A DNA stretch of 48,099 bases, taken from a virus. The notes under the pieces were generated by a model. That model was given only the letters and a program-made list of their open reading frames with translations, did no database searches and had not been told where the DNA came from. The stretch covers positions 1-48,099 of IMG/VR virus record IMGVR_UViG_3300048930_001370; one strand, given 5' to 3'. Positions within the stretch are counted from its first letter, which is position 1. Each line of letters begins with the position of its first letter. This document shows positions 17,428-25,648 of this stretch, piece after piece. Both the position numbers and the translations under genes were made by a program.

Positions 17428-18431
17428 CAGAGCGTCAGCTTGACCAGCACGCCCGGGCGGTGACACATCGGCAGCGGGTTCGACTGCGTGTGCAGATCGG
17501 TACCGCGGTCGAACTTGCGCGGCTCCTGCTTGGCGTAAAGCGGCTGACCCAGCGTGTTGACGGTCTCGTTGAAGTCCGCCGGCGCGAAGTACGTGCCGAA
17601 GGTGTCGAGCGTGCCGAGCGGGAACGCATGCGCTTCGCCGGCCGCGATGAAGCGACGCGCGTCGCCAGTCTCCGGATCATTGGCCTGGCCGCGGTACTCC
17701 TCGAAGGTGATGCCGCCGAAGGTGAAGCCGCGGCGCACGTCGTTGATCAGGATCGCGCCGTTCTGCCAGTTCTCGAAGGCCTTCTCGACATTCCCGTGGC
17801 TGGTCAGTGTGGTGAAGAACTCCGGCGAGCACAGGCAGTGAACGCCGTTCATGTACTCGCCCTTGAGCCCTTCCTCGATGGCGGCCAGGGTGGCGATGCA
17901 CTTCGGCTTGACCTTGGTGTTGGCGTTGCCGAGGTCGAAGGCGATGGTCTTGGGCGCGATCTTGAATTCGGCGAACAGGTCGTAGAGCACCGAGCCATCG
18001 GCATCGAGGATCACGCCCTTGAGGGCGCCCATGCGCAGATGCTCCAGGGTGATCGCGTGCTTGTTGCGCATGGTGTCGAGGTGTCGCGCGATGACGCCGG
18101 CCAGGGTCTCGGCTTCGGTCTCCGAGCCGAACGCGCGCAATCCCTGGACTTCGTCCGGGAGCACCACGTCGTCGTGTGGGATGTGCGGCACGACGAAGGA
18201 GCGCAGCGTGCGCTTGCCGCGGATGCCAACCGTGCCCGGCGAGCCGGGCGGCTGGGTTGGCAGCAGGTTCAGCACGCCGTTGCGTTCTTCGACCAGGATC
18301 TGGCGCTGACGCACCGGCTTGGCCGGCATCAGGTTCAGCTGCTCGAGGCGGCCGTAGCGGTTGGGCAGCAGGTTGATGGCCGCCGTCAGCGAGGCCATCG
18401 AGAACGCGGGATTGGCGAAGGGATTGTTCAT
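17427..18431 (-). CDS. Major capsid protein (lambda gpE family)
   Basis: 334 aa starting MNNPFANPAFSMASLTAAIN. It has the recurring gpE signatures: NLLPNRYGRLEQLNLMPAKP, an E-loop region ERNGVLNLLPTQPPGSPG, the QGLRAFGSETEAETLAGVIA spine-like helix, LEHLRMGALKGVILDADGSV, and CSPEFFTTLTSHGNVEKAFE. HK97-fold shell protein, matured by the upstream S49 protease and stabilised by the decoration protein next to it. No N-terminal delta domain is present, consistent with a separate scaffold. Confidence 0.93.
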   Translation of the reverse strand: MNNPFANPAFSMASLTAAINLLPNRYGRLEQLNLMPAKPVRQRQILVEERNGVLNLLPTQPPGSPGTVGIRGKRTLRSFVVPHIPHDDVVLPDEVQGLRAFGSETEAETLAGVIARHLDTMRNKHAITLEHLRMGALKGVILDADGSVLYDLFAEFKIAPKTIAFDLGNANTKVKPKCIATLAAIEEGLKGEYMNGVHCLCSPEFFTTLTSHGNVEKAFENWQNGAILINDVRRGFTFGGITFEEYRGQANDPETGDARRFIAAGEAHAFPLGTLDTFGTYFAPADFNETVNTLGQPLYAKQEPRKFDRGTDLHTQSNPLPMCHRPGVLVKLTL

Positions 18432-18434
18432 GGC

Positions 18435-18812
18435 TCAGGCTCCGTGGCGAACGAGCACGCCGAGCGCCTTCAGCTGCGCGAGCGCAGTCAGGGTTTCGGC
18501 AGCGGTGATGCCTTCGGGCCACTGCAGCGCGTGCTGGGCGACGATGGCGTGGCGCGCGACGATCAAGGCGTCGTCGCGGTCGATGAGGGTGGCGTCGCAG
18601 GCCTGCAGCAGGACACCGGCGGCGACTTGGCGGCCATCGGTCGCGGACGGATCGATGCGCGCGTACTGGCCGGTCGCGGTCACCAAGCCTACGACCGCGC
18701 CGAGCGGCAGGCTCTGGCCGGCACCGACGGTGACGCGGTCACGCGAGTAGAAGTGCGGCGCCTCGTACTTGAGCAGGTCGCCGAGGTTCATCGATTCGAT
18801 CATCTCGGCCAT
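18435..18812 (-). CDS. Head decoration protein (lambda gpD family)
   Basis: 125 aa. Ends and middle match gpD-type trimeric decoration proteins: SRDRVTVGAGQSLPLGAVVG, GQYARIDPSATDGRQVAAGV and DDALIVARHAIVAQHALQWP. It sits between protease and capsid as in lambda (D before E). It stabilises the expanded capsid after packaging. Confidence 0.92.
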   Translation of the reverse strand: MAEMIESMNLGDLLKYEAPHFYSRDRVTVGAGQSLPLGAVVGLVTATGQYARIDPSATDGRQVAAGVLLQACDATLIDRDDALIVARHAIVAQHALQWPEGITAAETLTALAQLKALGVLVRHGA

Positions 18813-18813
18813 G

Positions 18814-19158
18814 TCAGTGACCTCCGGTGGTGGCGTTCGCGGTCGCGGCGAGCTTGCGGGCGGCGTCGATCAGCGGATTGCTGGCCGTTGCGCTCGGCGC
18901 CTGCGCGTCAGGCGCGATGCGACTGCTGATCTCAGGGCTGTCCTCTGCGAGAGCAGCGAGCAGATGCCGGCGCACGGCGTCCGGTGCGGTTTGGGTTTCG
19001 AGGAAGCCGGCGATCAGCTGAGGGCGGCCCGCCAGCGTGCAGATCTGGGCGATCTCCAGCGATTCGGCGAGGCCGTAGGCACTGGCCGACACGGCCGGCG
19101 CAGGTGGGGTGGCGCTGTCCGCCAGGGCGGCGGCAACGGGTTCGGTTTCGGTGGACAT
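18814..19158 (-). CDS. Nested in-frame scaffold protein (Nu3-like)
   Basis: Codon 296 of the protease gene is an ATG (cat at 19156-19158) with GGAG six nt upstream, giving a 114-aa in-frame C-terminal product: MSTETEPVAAAL to the shared stop. In lambda, Nu3 scaffold is made in exactly this way inside gene C. Composition (acidic N-terminal part, then helices TAPDAVRRHLLAALAED) suits a scaffold. Inferred from the start site and the lambda parallel. Confidence 0.6.
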   Translation of the reverse strand: MSTETEPVAAALADSATPPAPAVSASAYGLAESLEIAQICTLAGRPQLIAGFLETQTAPDAVRRHLLAALAEDSPEISSRIAPDAQAPSATASNPLIDAARKLAATANATTGGH

Positions 19159-20043
19159 GGACGACTCCAGCAGTGCGGAACGAGTGAGGCCCGGCGCACG
19201 CATGGCGGGCGTCGGGAGGGACAGCGAAGCGGTCAGTTGCGCGAGCGCTTCATCGAAGCTGCCGACGGCGTCGGCGAGGCCCGCCGATACCGCGTCGGCG
19301 CCGAAGAACAGGCCGGCCTCCCAGGCGCGCACCTGGTCGGCGGTGAGGCCGCGATGCATCGCCACGGTCTCGACAAACAGGCCGAACACCCGCTCGACCT
19401 CTCGGGTCAGGACGGCCTGCGCCTCGTCGGAGATCGGCTCGTGGGGCGACAAGTCGTTCTTGCGCGCCCCAGCAAAGATCGGGGTGTAGCGAACGCCCTC
19501 CTTGGCATCCTTGGCCGAGTGATCGGCATGCAGGGCGATGACACCGACCGAGCCGACGCCGCCGGTGCGCGCGACGAACACGCGGTCGGCCGCCGAGGCG
19601 AGTGCATAGGCGGCGGAGAAGGCTTGGTCATTGGCGACGGCCCACACGGGCTTGACCCGCGTCGCGGCGCGCACGCGGTCGGCGAGATCGAAGACACCAC
19701 CGGATTCACCACCGGGAGAGTCGACATCGAGCAGGATCGCGCGCACCTGCGGATTGGCGAGCGCGGCGTCCAGTTGATCGGCGAGCGCGAGGTAACTGGC
19801 CAGTCCCGAACTCGCTTCCAGGCCGACCGTGCGCCGCACCAGCGTGCCGTGGATCGGGATCACCGCAATGTGCGGCGGATGCGCGCCATGGACGCGCGTT
19901 GGCGGCGCTGAGGGCAGCGGCGCGTCGTGGTCGGTGACGCCGATGCGCGCACCAAGGACCGAGACGATGACGTCGAGCTTGGGGCGATGGATGGCCAGAG
20001 GCACGCCGAAGAGGCGCGCCGCCAGGTGGGGAAGCACGGTCAT
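18814..20043 (-). CDS. S49 (SppA-like) head maturation protease with C-terminal scaffold region
   Basis: 409 aa, equivalent to lambda gpC. The protease domain covers about 55-275: oxyanion region SPGG (109-112), nucleophile S143 in NDQAFSAAYALAS and the general base probably K195 in AGARKNDLSP. After about 280 comes an acidic, Ala/Ser-rich, probably disordered part (MSTETEPVAAALADSATPP) and helices to the end, as expected for a fused scaffold. An internal start for a separate scaffold is described in its own entry. It lies between portal and decoration genes in the lambda order. Confidence 0.92.
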   Translation of the reverse strand: MTVLPHLAARLFGVPLAIHRPKLDVIVSVLGARIGVTDHDAPLPSAPPTRVHGAHPPHIAVIPIHGTLVRRTVGLEASSGLASYLALADQLDAALANPQVRAILLDVDSPGGESGGVFDLADRVRAATRVKPVWAVANDQAFSAAYALASAADRVFVARTGGVGSVGVIALHADHSAKDAKEGVRYTPIFAGARKNDLSPHEPISDEAQAVLTREVERVFGLFVETVAMHRGLTADQVRAWEAGLFFGADAVSAGLADAVGSFDEALAQLTASLSLPTPAMRAPGLTRSALLESSMSTETEPVAAALADSATPPAPAVSASAYGLAESLEIAQICTLAGRPQLIAGFLETQTAPDAVRRHLLAALAEDSPEISSRIAPDAQAPSATASNPLIDAARKLAATANATTGGH

Positions 20044-20063
20044 GGGATTCCTTGCGTGGTGAA

Positions 20064-21557
20064 TCAGGCGTCGTCGTCGTCGGGCGACGAGGCCGGTCGC
20101 GGCGGGGTGCTGCCGCCGTCCTTGGAGGTGCGGCGCGGATCGGAATCGAAGATCAGGCCGAGGTCATCGGCGCGCTGGTTGTCGGCAGCGATCTCGCGGT
20201 CGATGTCCTCGGCGTCGTAACCGTTCGCCGAGATGGCCTCGGACCGGCTCATGAGGCCGGAGCGGATCGCGAGCAGCATCGCTTTGTATTCCTTCTCGGG
20301 ATCGACCCACTGCCAGCCCTGCGGAATCCACTTCACTTGCAGGTAGTGGCGCCGCCGCGCCGGGCCGCCGTGTGCGAATCCGGGCGCCACGAGCGCGCCG
20401 GACAGCACGGCTTGCTTCATCCATGCGGCCCAGATGGGACGGCACAGCTGATGGACCAGCACGGCGTGCTGGACCATCTCGCAGCGGCGTCGAAACTCCA
20501 GCAGGCCCGCGCGGATCGAGGAGTAGTTCACGCCAGTGAGGTCACCGGTCAGCTGCTCGTAGGTGATGCCGATCGCCGCGGCAACCGCCCGAAACTGCGT
20601 GCGCAGGAACTCCGAGTAGGCGCTGCCCACATCGGCCGGATCGGAGAACTTGATGTCCTCGCCGGGCTCCAGGATCTGCAGCGTGCCAGGCTCCAGGCTC
20701 GCCACCGAGATGCCCTCGGCATCCGGCGCACCTTCGCCCATCAGCGAGTCCTCGGGATTCTGGCGGGTTACGAAGCCTGCAAACATCGCCGCGGTCTTCT
20801 TGCGCACCAGTTCGGCATCGTCGTACTGATCGAGCTCGTTGAGTTTGACCAGCGCACGCGACAGCCAGGGCTCGCCACGAATCTGACCCGGGCGCAGCAC
20901 GCGATACAGGTGGGCGATCTCGCGGGCATCGACGCGCACGGTGTCGAGACCGCCTTGGCCGGACATCGGCGCGAGGCGCCCGTCCTCGGGATGCGCGCGG
21001 TAGAGGTGGTAGGCGACGCGCCGGCCGAGCCCATCGAACTCGATGCCGGCGCGCACGACGTTGCCGTTCGCCAGATCGGTGTTGAGGTGCATCGGCAGGT
21101 GCTCGGGTTCGAGCAGCTGGATCTGCAGCGGCACCGCCAGACCATCTTCCGGACGGCGCGGACGCAGCCGGATCAAGCATTCGCCGCCTTCGAGCATGGC
21201 GCGGCAGGCGAGTGCCTGCAGGCCATAGAAGTCGGTCTGGCCCGCGGCGTCGGCGTCGTCCGTCCAGTCGCGCCACAGGGATTGGACGTCGGCACGGAAG
21301 CGCTCATCGGGCGAGAGGCTCTGCGGTTTGATGCCGGTGCCAACGGCATTGGCGACAAATGCCTCCAGTGCGGCCTGCGCCCAGGCATTGCGGCGGACCA
21401 GGTCGCGGCTCTTGATGCGCAGATCGACGCCGGTCGCGAGCATCGCGGCCACGGCGCCCGGATTGCCGGGCATCCATGCCAGCGAGCGGCGGCCACGACC
21501 CGCGGCCTCGTGCACCGGGCTGCCGAAGAAGCTGCGCAGTTTTCCGAACCAGGACAT
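20064..21557 (-). CDS. Portal protein (lambda gpB family)
   Basis: 497 aa starting MSWFGKLRSFFGSPVHEAAG. Lambda-type portal signatures are present: RSRDLVRRNAWAQAALEAFV-like helix, DFYGLQALACRAMLEGGECL, EPEHLPMHLNTDL, and the clip/wing region IGITYEQLTGDLTGVNYSSI, plus WKPQGWQWVDP-like KWIPQGWQWVDPEKEYKAM. It forms the dodecameric ring for packaging and ejection. The ATG at 21555-21557 is one nt from the upstream stop; the longer frame to 21719 runs over the gpW-like gene. The C-terminus is Pro/Asp-rich (TPPRPASSPDDDD). Confidence 0.94.
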   Translation of the reverse strand: MSWFGKLRSFFGSPVHEAAGRGRRSLAWMPGNPGAVAAMLATGVDLRIKSRDLVRRNAWAQAALEAFVANAVGTGIKPQSLSPDERFRADVQSLWRDWTDDADAAGQTDFYGLQALACRAMLEGGECLIRLRPRRPEDGLAVPLQIQLLEPEHLPMHLNTDLANGNVVRAGIEFDGLGRRVAYHLYRAHPEDGRLAPMSGQGGLDTVRVDAREIAHLYRVLRPGQIRGEPWLSRALVKLNELDQYDDAELVRKKTAAMFAGFVTRQNPEDSLMGEGAPDAEGISVASLEPGTLQILEPGEDIKFSDPADVGSAYSEFLRTQFRAVAAAIGITYEQLTGDLTGVNYSSIRAGLLEFRRRCEMVQHAVLVHQLCRPIWAAWMKQAVLSGALVAPGFAHGGPARRRHYLQVKWIPQGWQWVDPEKEYKAMLLAIRSGLMSRSEAISANGYDAEDIDREIAADNQRADDLGLIFDSDPRRTSKDGGSTPPRPASSPDDDDA

Positions 21558-21558
21558 C

Positions 21559-21780
21559 TCAGAAGCCCTTGCGGGTCGTGACCCGGATCTGGCGCGGCGC
21601 ACCGGGCCATAGACCGGTGCTGGCCGCCTGTTCGGCGACGCCGCGCTTGACCTCGTGGATCGCCGCGAGGAGTTCATCAACCGAGCGGTACTCGACCGTG
21701 TTGCCGCCGAAGGTGACACGGCGCTCGCCCTTGGCCAGCGCAGCCTCCAGAGCCTCGAGGTGATCGGAGGTGAAGGCCAT
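21559..21780 (-). CDS. Head completion/connector protein (gpW-like)
   Basis: 73 aa starting MAFTSDHLEALEAALAKGER. It has the alpha/beta plan of lambda gpW: helix LEALEAALAKG, hairpin RRVTFGGNTVEYRSV, helix DELLAAIHEVKRGVAEQ, short basic tail TRKGF. It adds to the portal ring to allow tail joining. Directly precedes the portal gene as W precedes B in lambda, and its own start touches the stop of the fibre-like gene at 21780. Confidence 0.85.
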   Translation of the reverse strand: MAFTSDHLEALEAALAKGERRVTFGGNTVEYRSVDELLAAIHEVKRGVAEQAASTGLWPGAPRQIRVTTRKGF

Positions 21781-22172
21781 CAGCGGTACACCACGACGTT
21801 GATCTCGGCCGAGTCGGTGAAGGTCGAGGCGGCGGTCGCGCAGCTGACGTCGACGAAGCGTGCGGTCTTGAGATCGTCCTCGGCGCGCACGACGGCAAAG
21901 CGTTGCTGCCCGCGATCCACCGAACTGCGTGCCAGTGCCGTCCAGCAGTAGTGGCTATCCGGCAGCCGCGTGGTGAAGTGGATGCGGTAGCGCCCGGCCG
22001 CGAGGCGGTCGACCGCCAACACCTGGTGCGCCGCGCGGATGACGACCTCGCCATCGATCACGCCAAAGCACACCCACGCCCGCGCCACACCCGGATGCGT
22101 GGCGTCGATCTTCGACGCCAGCACCCGACCGATGCGAATAGCGAGATCAGCGATGCGGTCGACCAGCGCCAT
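21780..22172 (-). CDS. Fibre-tip-like protein between terminase and portal
   Basis: 130 aa starting MALVDRIADLAIRIGRVLAS. After one helix, residues about 45-130 match the C-terminal head domain of many phage tail fibres: ARAWVCFGVIDGEVVIRAAH, GRYRIHFTTRLPDSHYCW, then STFTDSAEINVVVYR. This pattern (WV-x-F, Y-x-[IV]-[HN]-FTT-x-[LM]-PD-x-x-Y, D-[ST]-x-x-[IV]-[NV]-V) usually ends a long fibre. Here it is a separate small gene between packaging and head genes. With its neighbour it may form a small two-part fibre. ATG at 22170-22172 lies 1 nt from the neighbour's stop. Confidence 0.68.
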   Translation of the reverse strand: MALVDRIADLAIRIGRVLASKIDATHPGVARAWVCFGVIDGEVVIRAAHQVLAVDRLAAGRYRIHFTTRLPDSHYCWTALARSSVDRGQQRFAVVRAEDDLKTARFVDVSCATAASTFTDSAEINVVVYR

Positions 22173-22173
22173 G

Positions 22174-22665
22174 TCAGGCCAGCGCCGCCTCGAACACGGC
22201 GCTGAAGTCGGTCTCGGGATCGCCGACATCGCTGCTGGCGATTGCGCCGATGTTGCTGCGCACCTGCGACTGCTCCTCACTGGTCAACGCCTGCGCCGCG
22301 TCGAAGCGGACGCGGTTGTTGACCGCCGCCAGCAGCGCATCGAGACCGGTGCTGCCCGAGGTCAGCAGCTCCTGGATCTCCAGCAGCGTGTCGTAGGCGG
22401 CGTCGGCCCCGCCGAGGATCTCGGCCTTCAGGGTGTCGAGCAGATCGACGATCTTGCTCGACGAGTAGGTCGTGCTGGTCGAGACCTGGCCATCGTCGAT
22501 GCCGCTGGTGGCGGTGACGGCGTCCTTGAGCTCATTGATCGCGGCGACGAGGTTGGACTTGTCGGTGGTGGCCAGCTGGGCCAGGTTGCCGGTCTTCGCG
22601 CGCACGTCGATGAACTCCTGCGCGACGCGGATGACCAGACTTTCGATACGGGAAGCCAGACTCAT
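22174..22665 (-). CDS. Fibre shaft-like protein (coiled-coil)
   Basis: 163 aa starting MSLASRIESLVIRVAQEFID. It is a helical repeat protein with the type of units found in phage fibre shafts: NLAQLATTDKSNLVAAINEL, DDGQVSTSTTYSSSKIVDLL, EIQELLTSGSTGLDALLAAV, RFDAAQALTSEEQSQVRSNI, ending SDVGDPETDFSAVFEAALA. Such N-terminal shafts normally carry a tip domain like that of the next gene. The N-terminus resembles that of the neighbour (LxxRIxxLxIRI), suggesting that the two assemble together or come from one split gene. Confidence 0.65.
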   Translation of the reverse strand: MSLASRIESLVIRVAQEFIDVRAKTGNLAQLATTDKSNLVAAINELKDAVTATSGIDDGQVSTSTTYSSSKIVDLLDTLKAEILGGADAAYDTLLEIQELLTSGSTGLDALLAAVNNRVRFDAAQALTSEEQSQVRSNIGAIASSDVGDPETDFSAVFEAALA

Positions 22666-22695
22666 GAAGCACTCCTTGAGATGGGGATGGATCGG

Positions 22696-24654
22696 TTACG
22701 ACAGCCATCGGCTTTTGACGACGCGCCGCCGGATGGGCGCGCCCGGGTGGGCCTGGCCACCACGCGGGGTGGTCGGGTCGTGGGTCGGTAGTGCGAGGGC
22801 GGGCTCGGGCGCGCGTTCGACGCCGAGAGAGCGTTCCAGCTCGCGCCAGTGGCGTTCCTCAAAGCGGTCGAGGCCTGCGGCGGCCGCAGCGGCGCGGGCG
22901 TAGATGTAGCAATCGAGCGCTTCGTTGCGCTCGCGCACCTTCTGCCACTCACGTACCGGAAATCCGTTGCGGTCGCGGCGCGTGATCAGCTGCTCGGCGC
23001 ACAACTGCTGCACGAACTCGGCATCGATCTGCGGCAGGTGCACGAAGCCGGACGGAAACGTCAGGCTCACGTCGTCGTCGCCGACCGTCGCGCTCTTGCG
23101 CAGGTTGTTGTAAAGCTCGAGCTTGGCGATCCCGACCGCGACGGAGAACACCTTGATGCCGCGGCGCAGGCGCTTGCCATCACGCGAGACATCGACCGCA
23201 GTCGGCGTGCCGATCAGGGCGGCGCCACGTGCAGCGCCCTTGACGGCCATCACGCGCGCATCGCGGCAGGCACGCACGAAGGCATAAGCCTCCTGCGTGG
23301 CGAAACCGGTGTCGAGCGCGAAGCGCACCAGCGGCATCAGCGCACCGGAGGCGTGGGTCCAGTGCTCATCAAGCAACGCCGATAGCGCCCGCCACACGCC
23401 CTCGCGTGCGGTGTCGCCCATCAGCACTCGATGCTCGACCAGCCAGGACTCCTTGCCGCGGCCGAAGGCCCAGATCGAGACTTCGATGCGGTCCTTCTGC
23501 ACGTCCGCGCCGCCGACCAGCAGCAGGCCACCGAGCGGCACGGTGCCGATGCGGTAGTCCTCGCGACGTTCGACCAGACGCTGCCAATCCGGCGCTTCGC
23601 CTTCTTCGACCCAGGTCTCGCCGAGCTCGGTGTTTTTGAAGGTCTTGATCGCCGAGGCCGATCCGGACTCCTTGTTGACCGCAGCCTCCCAGGCCGCGGC
23701 GATATCGCGCCAGGCACGCCAGCCCACCGGGCTGTAGAGCGAGGACAAGTGGAAGCCTGCGGTCTTGCCGACGACATCAACGGTCGCGCGCCATTCGCCG
23801 TGTTCGAGCATCCAGGTCTTGTGGTGCTCGGCAATCGCGGTGTCGCAGGCCTCGCAGATGTAGGCGGCCGTCTCCGGCGCGCCCTTGTCCCAGCGCAGCT
23901 GCTCGAAGCGTAGCCATTGCCGGTGCGCGCAATGTGGGCACGGCATAAAGTACCGACGCTGGTCGCTGGCCTCGTACTCGCGCTCGATGGCCGAGGCGCC
24001 GGCAATCGTCGGCGTCGAGACGATGAAAATCTTGCGCCGTGCAAAGGTGCGCGTGCGCGCCTCGGCGAGCGAGATCGCATCGCCTTCGCCCTCGACGTCG
24101 AGCGGGTAGCCATCGACCTCGTCCAGAAACAGGTAGCGCACCGGCATCGAGCGCAGACCGACCGCGCTGTTGGCGCCGGTCATCACCAGCACGCCGCCGC
24201 GGAACTCCTTGGCCAGGATCGTGTTGCCCGAATCGCGCGAGCGCGCCGGCGCGATCAGTTCCGCCAGGACGCCTGACTCCTCGATCAGCGGGTCGATGCG
24301 CTGTTTGGAGTTGCGCTTGGCCATCTCGACGGTCGGCCAGACCGCCATCATCGGACCGGGCGCGTGGTGGATCACGTAACCGATCCAGTTCGAACCCATC
24401 TCGGTGGCGCCGAGCTGCGCCGCCTTCATGAACACCACGCGCTCGACCGGCGAGGTCGGCGACAGGCAGTCCATGATGGCTTTGAGGTACGGCGTGCGGC
24501 TGGTCCGCCAGCGCCCGGGCTCGGCCGAGGCCTTGCTCGACAGCATCCGGTGCCGATCCGACCACTCCGAGACGGTCAATAGCGGGTCGGGGAGCAAGCC
24601 CTCGCGCCAGGCGCGTTCGAGCTCGGCGGCGCCCTCGTAGATCGCGTCGATCAT
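22696..24654 (-). CDS. Terminase large subunit (GpA family)
   Basis: 652 aa packaging motor. N-terminal ATPase: a deviant Walker A in KAAQLGATEMG (about 77-87) and Walker B YLFLDEVD (about 174-181), with IVSTPTIAGASAI as the coupling motif. A zinc ribbon follows with CPHC (239-242) and a CEAC pair. The C-terminal nuclease half carries LLVGGADVQKDRIEVSIWAF, in which D is a likely metal ligand, and ALDTGFATQEAYAF. It cuts concatemers at cos-type sites with the small subunit. The start overlaps the small subunit stop by 4 nt. Cos-type ends are inferred from family. Confidence 0.95.
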   Translation of the reverse strand: MIDAIYEGAAELERAWREGLLPDPLLTVSEWSDRHRMLSSKASAEPGRWRTSRTPYLKAIMDCLSPTSPVERVVFMKAAQLGATEMGSNWIGYVIHHAPGPMMAVWPTVEMAKRNSKQRIDPLIEESGVLAELIAPARSRDSGNTILAKEFRGGVLVMTGANSAVGLRSMPVRYLFLDEVDGYPLDVEGEGDAISLAEARTRTFARRKIFIVSTPTIAGASAIEREYEASDQRRYFMPCPHCAHRQWLRFEQLRWDKGAPETAAYICEACDTAIAEHHKTWMLEHGEWRATVDVVGKTAGFHLSSLYSPVGWRAWRDIAAAWEAAVNKESGSASAIKTFKNTELGETWVEEGEAPDWQRLVERREDYRIGTVPLGGLLLVGGADVQKDRIEVSIWAFGRGKESWLVEHRVLMGDTAREGVWRALSALLDEHWTHASGALMPLVRFALDTGFATQEAYAFVRACRDARVMAVKGAARGAALIGTPTAVDVSRDGKRLRRGIKVFSVAVGIAKLELYNNLRKSATVGDDDVSLTFPSGFVHLPQIDAEFVQQLCAEQLITRRDRNGFPVREWQKVRERNEALDCYIYARAAAAAAGLDRFEERHWRELERSLGVERAPEPALALPTHDPTTPRGGQAHPGAPIRRRVVKSRWLS

Positions 24655-25187
24655 TCGATGCGCGGGCGCAGTTCGCCCAACTCCTGCAGGTGTTCGCGCA
24701 CAGCCGCCTCCAGGGCGACGTGCAAGGTGTGCGGATCAACGCCGAGGCGAGCGGCCATCTGCGCCGAAATGCGCGCCGGCCAGTTCAACCAGGCATCGCG
24801 TTCGGTGCGCGCCAGCTTGAAGACATGCGCGATGGCCTGGTTGCGGTCGACCAGTTCGCCCTTGAGGCGGGCGAGGCGGACCTTGTTGGTCTGCGCCTTG
24901 ACCACCTCGTTGACCGTGCGCGCTTGCAACAGGGACGCGCCACCCGCGGGGAGCGCGGAACCCGCATCGCCTGCGGGTGCAACGTCGGCCGGAACGGGCG
25001 CCCGCGGCGCCGGCGTGCGCGAGCCCACGCGCGGGGCTTCGGTGTTGCGCGACCACTGGGCATCGGCCTGCGTCGGGTTCAGCGTGCCGTCGGCGTTGGG
25101 CGTGATGCGGCCTGCAGCAATGGCTTTGCGAACGGCGGCATCCGATACGCCCCGGTGCCGCGCGTAGGCGCGAATCGACAGTCCCAT
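24651..25187 (-). CDS. Terminase small subunit (Nu1-like)
   Basis: 178 aa. N-terminal DNA-binding HTH: LSIRAYARHRGVSDAAVRKA, then AGRITPNADGTLNPTQADAQW, the winged-helix pattern of Nu1-type subunits. A Pro/Ala-rich linker (about 50-85) leads to a helical assembly region (TNKVRLARLKGELVDRNQAI, ARTERDAWLNWPARISAQM). It recognises the packaging site and recruits the large subunit. First gene of the structural operon, divergent from the plus-strand island. Confidence 0.92.
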   Translation of the reverse strand: MGLSIRAYARHRGVSDAAVRKAIAAGRITPNADGTLNPTQADAQWSRNTEAPRVGSRTPAPRAPVPADVAPAGDAGSALPAGGASLLQARTVNEVVKAQTNKVRLARLKGELVDRNQAIAHVFKLARTERDAWLNWPARISAQMAARLGVDPHTLHVALEAAVREHLQELGELRPRIE

Positions 25188-25224
25188 CGGCCCTTTTCAA
25201 TCAAGTCGAACAAGCGACGAAAAG
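25188..25224. promoter_or_regulatory. Divergent start region between packaging operon and small-gene island
   Basis: The gap from the small terminase start (25187, minus) to the first repeat element (25225) is only 37 nt of relatively A-rich sequence (CAATCAAGTCGAACAAGCGA). The late promoter for the structural operon must lie in or across this gap and the first small gene. No convincing -10/-35 pair was found for the minus direction. Confidence 0.3.
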
Positions 25225-25256
25225 CGCTTGGCTTCACCTCCGCACAGCGCGTTCAT
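25225..25256 (+). repeat. 32-bp shared upstream element, copy 1
   Basis: CGCTTGGCTTC + six bases + GCACAGCGCGTTCAT (the second arm has one change from GAAC to GCAC). It lies 28 nt before the start codon at 25285. Candidate -35 TTGGCT and -10 GTTCAT are separated by 17 nt. See the finding on this element. Confidence 0.85.
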
Positions 25257-25284
25257 CGCCGTCCCCGATCACGAGGACGAGCCG

Positions 25285-25557
25285 ATGAACCCTTCGAACA
25301 TGGACACGCTGGCGAAAGCACTGGCCAACGCCGCGATGACGGTGCTGGTGCGCTCCTGCCGCAAGGAAGTTTCTGGCGCCAGCCACGCGCGCCTAGATGC
25401 GGCCTGCGCCGCGATGCGCGCCAAGGCGCGCCCGGTGCTCGACCAACTGCTCGACGACGCCCGTGCGGCGCCCTGGGTGGCCGAGGCTGCCTTCGCCGCT
25501 GCGGCCCTGGAATTGGCGCAGACCGGCATCGCCGCGCTGAAGGCCTCTGAAGCCTGA
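25285..25557 (+). CDS. Small helical protein of unknown function (cargo gene 1)
   Basis: 90 aa starting MNPSNMDTLAKALANAAMTV. Almost entirely helical and Ala-rich, with one Cys-rich spot (LVRSCRKEV, DAACAAM). The frame extends upstream into the repeat element by chance; ATG at 25285 follows GAGGACGAG, a usable Shine-Dalgarno, and gives the same spacing as the other cargo genes. No family recognised. Confidence 0.65.
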   Translation: MNPSNMDTLAKALANAAMTVLVRSCRKEVSGASHARLDAACAAMRAKARPVLDQLLDDARAAPWVAEAAFAAAALELAQTGIAALKASEA

Positions 25558-25573
25558 ATTTGCTGGCGAACAA

Positions 25574-25605
25574 CGCTTGGCTTCACTGCCGAACAGCGTG
25601 TTCAT
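25574..25605 (+). repeat. 32-bp shared upstream element, copy 2
   Basis: CGCTTGGCTTC + six bases + GAACAGCGTGTTCAT (one change, C to T, in the second arm). It lies 43 nt before the start codon at 25649, the longest gap in the set. Confidence 0.88.
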
Positions 25606-25648
25606 GTGTCCCGCAACGAGCACATCCACACCATCACGGAGCACCACC

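Noticed and set aside
25225-25256. The 32-bp element as a LexA-type SOS box
   Set aside because: GAAC-N5-GTTC is similar to the GAAC-N4-GTTC box of Gram-positive LexA but has the wrong spacing, and no lexA-like gene is present. An SOS link is not excluded, only unsupported.
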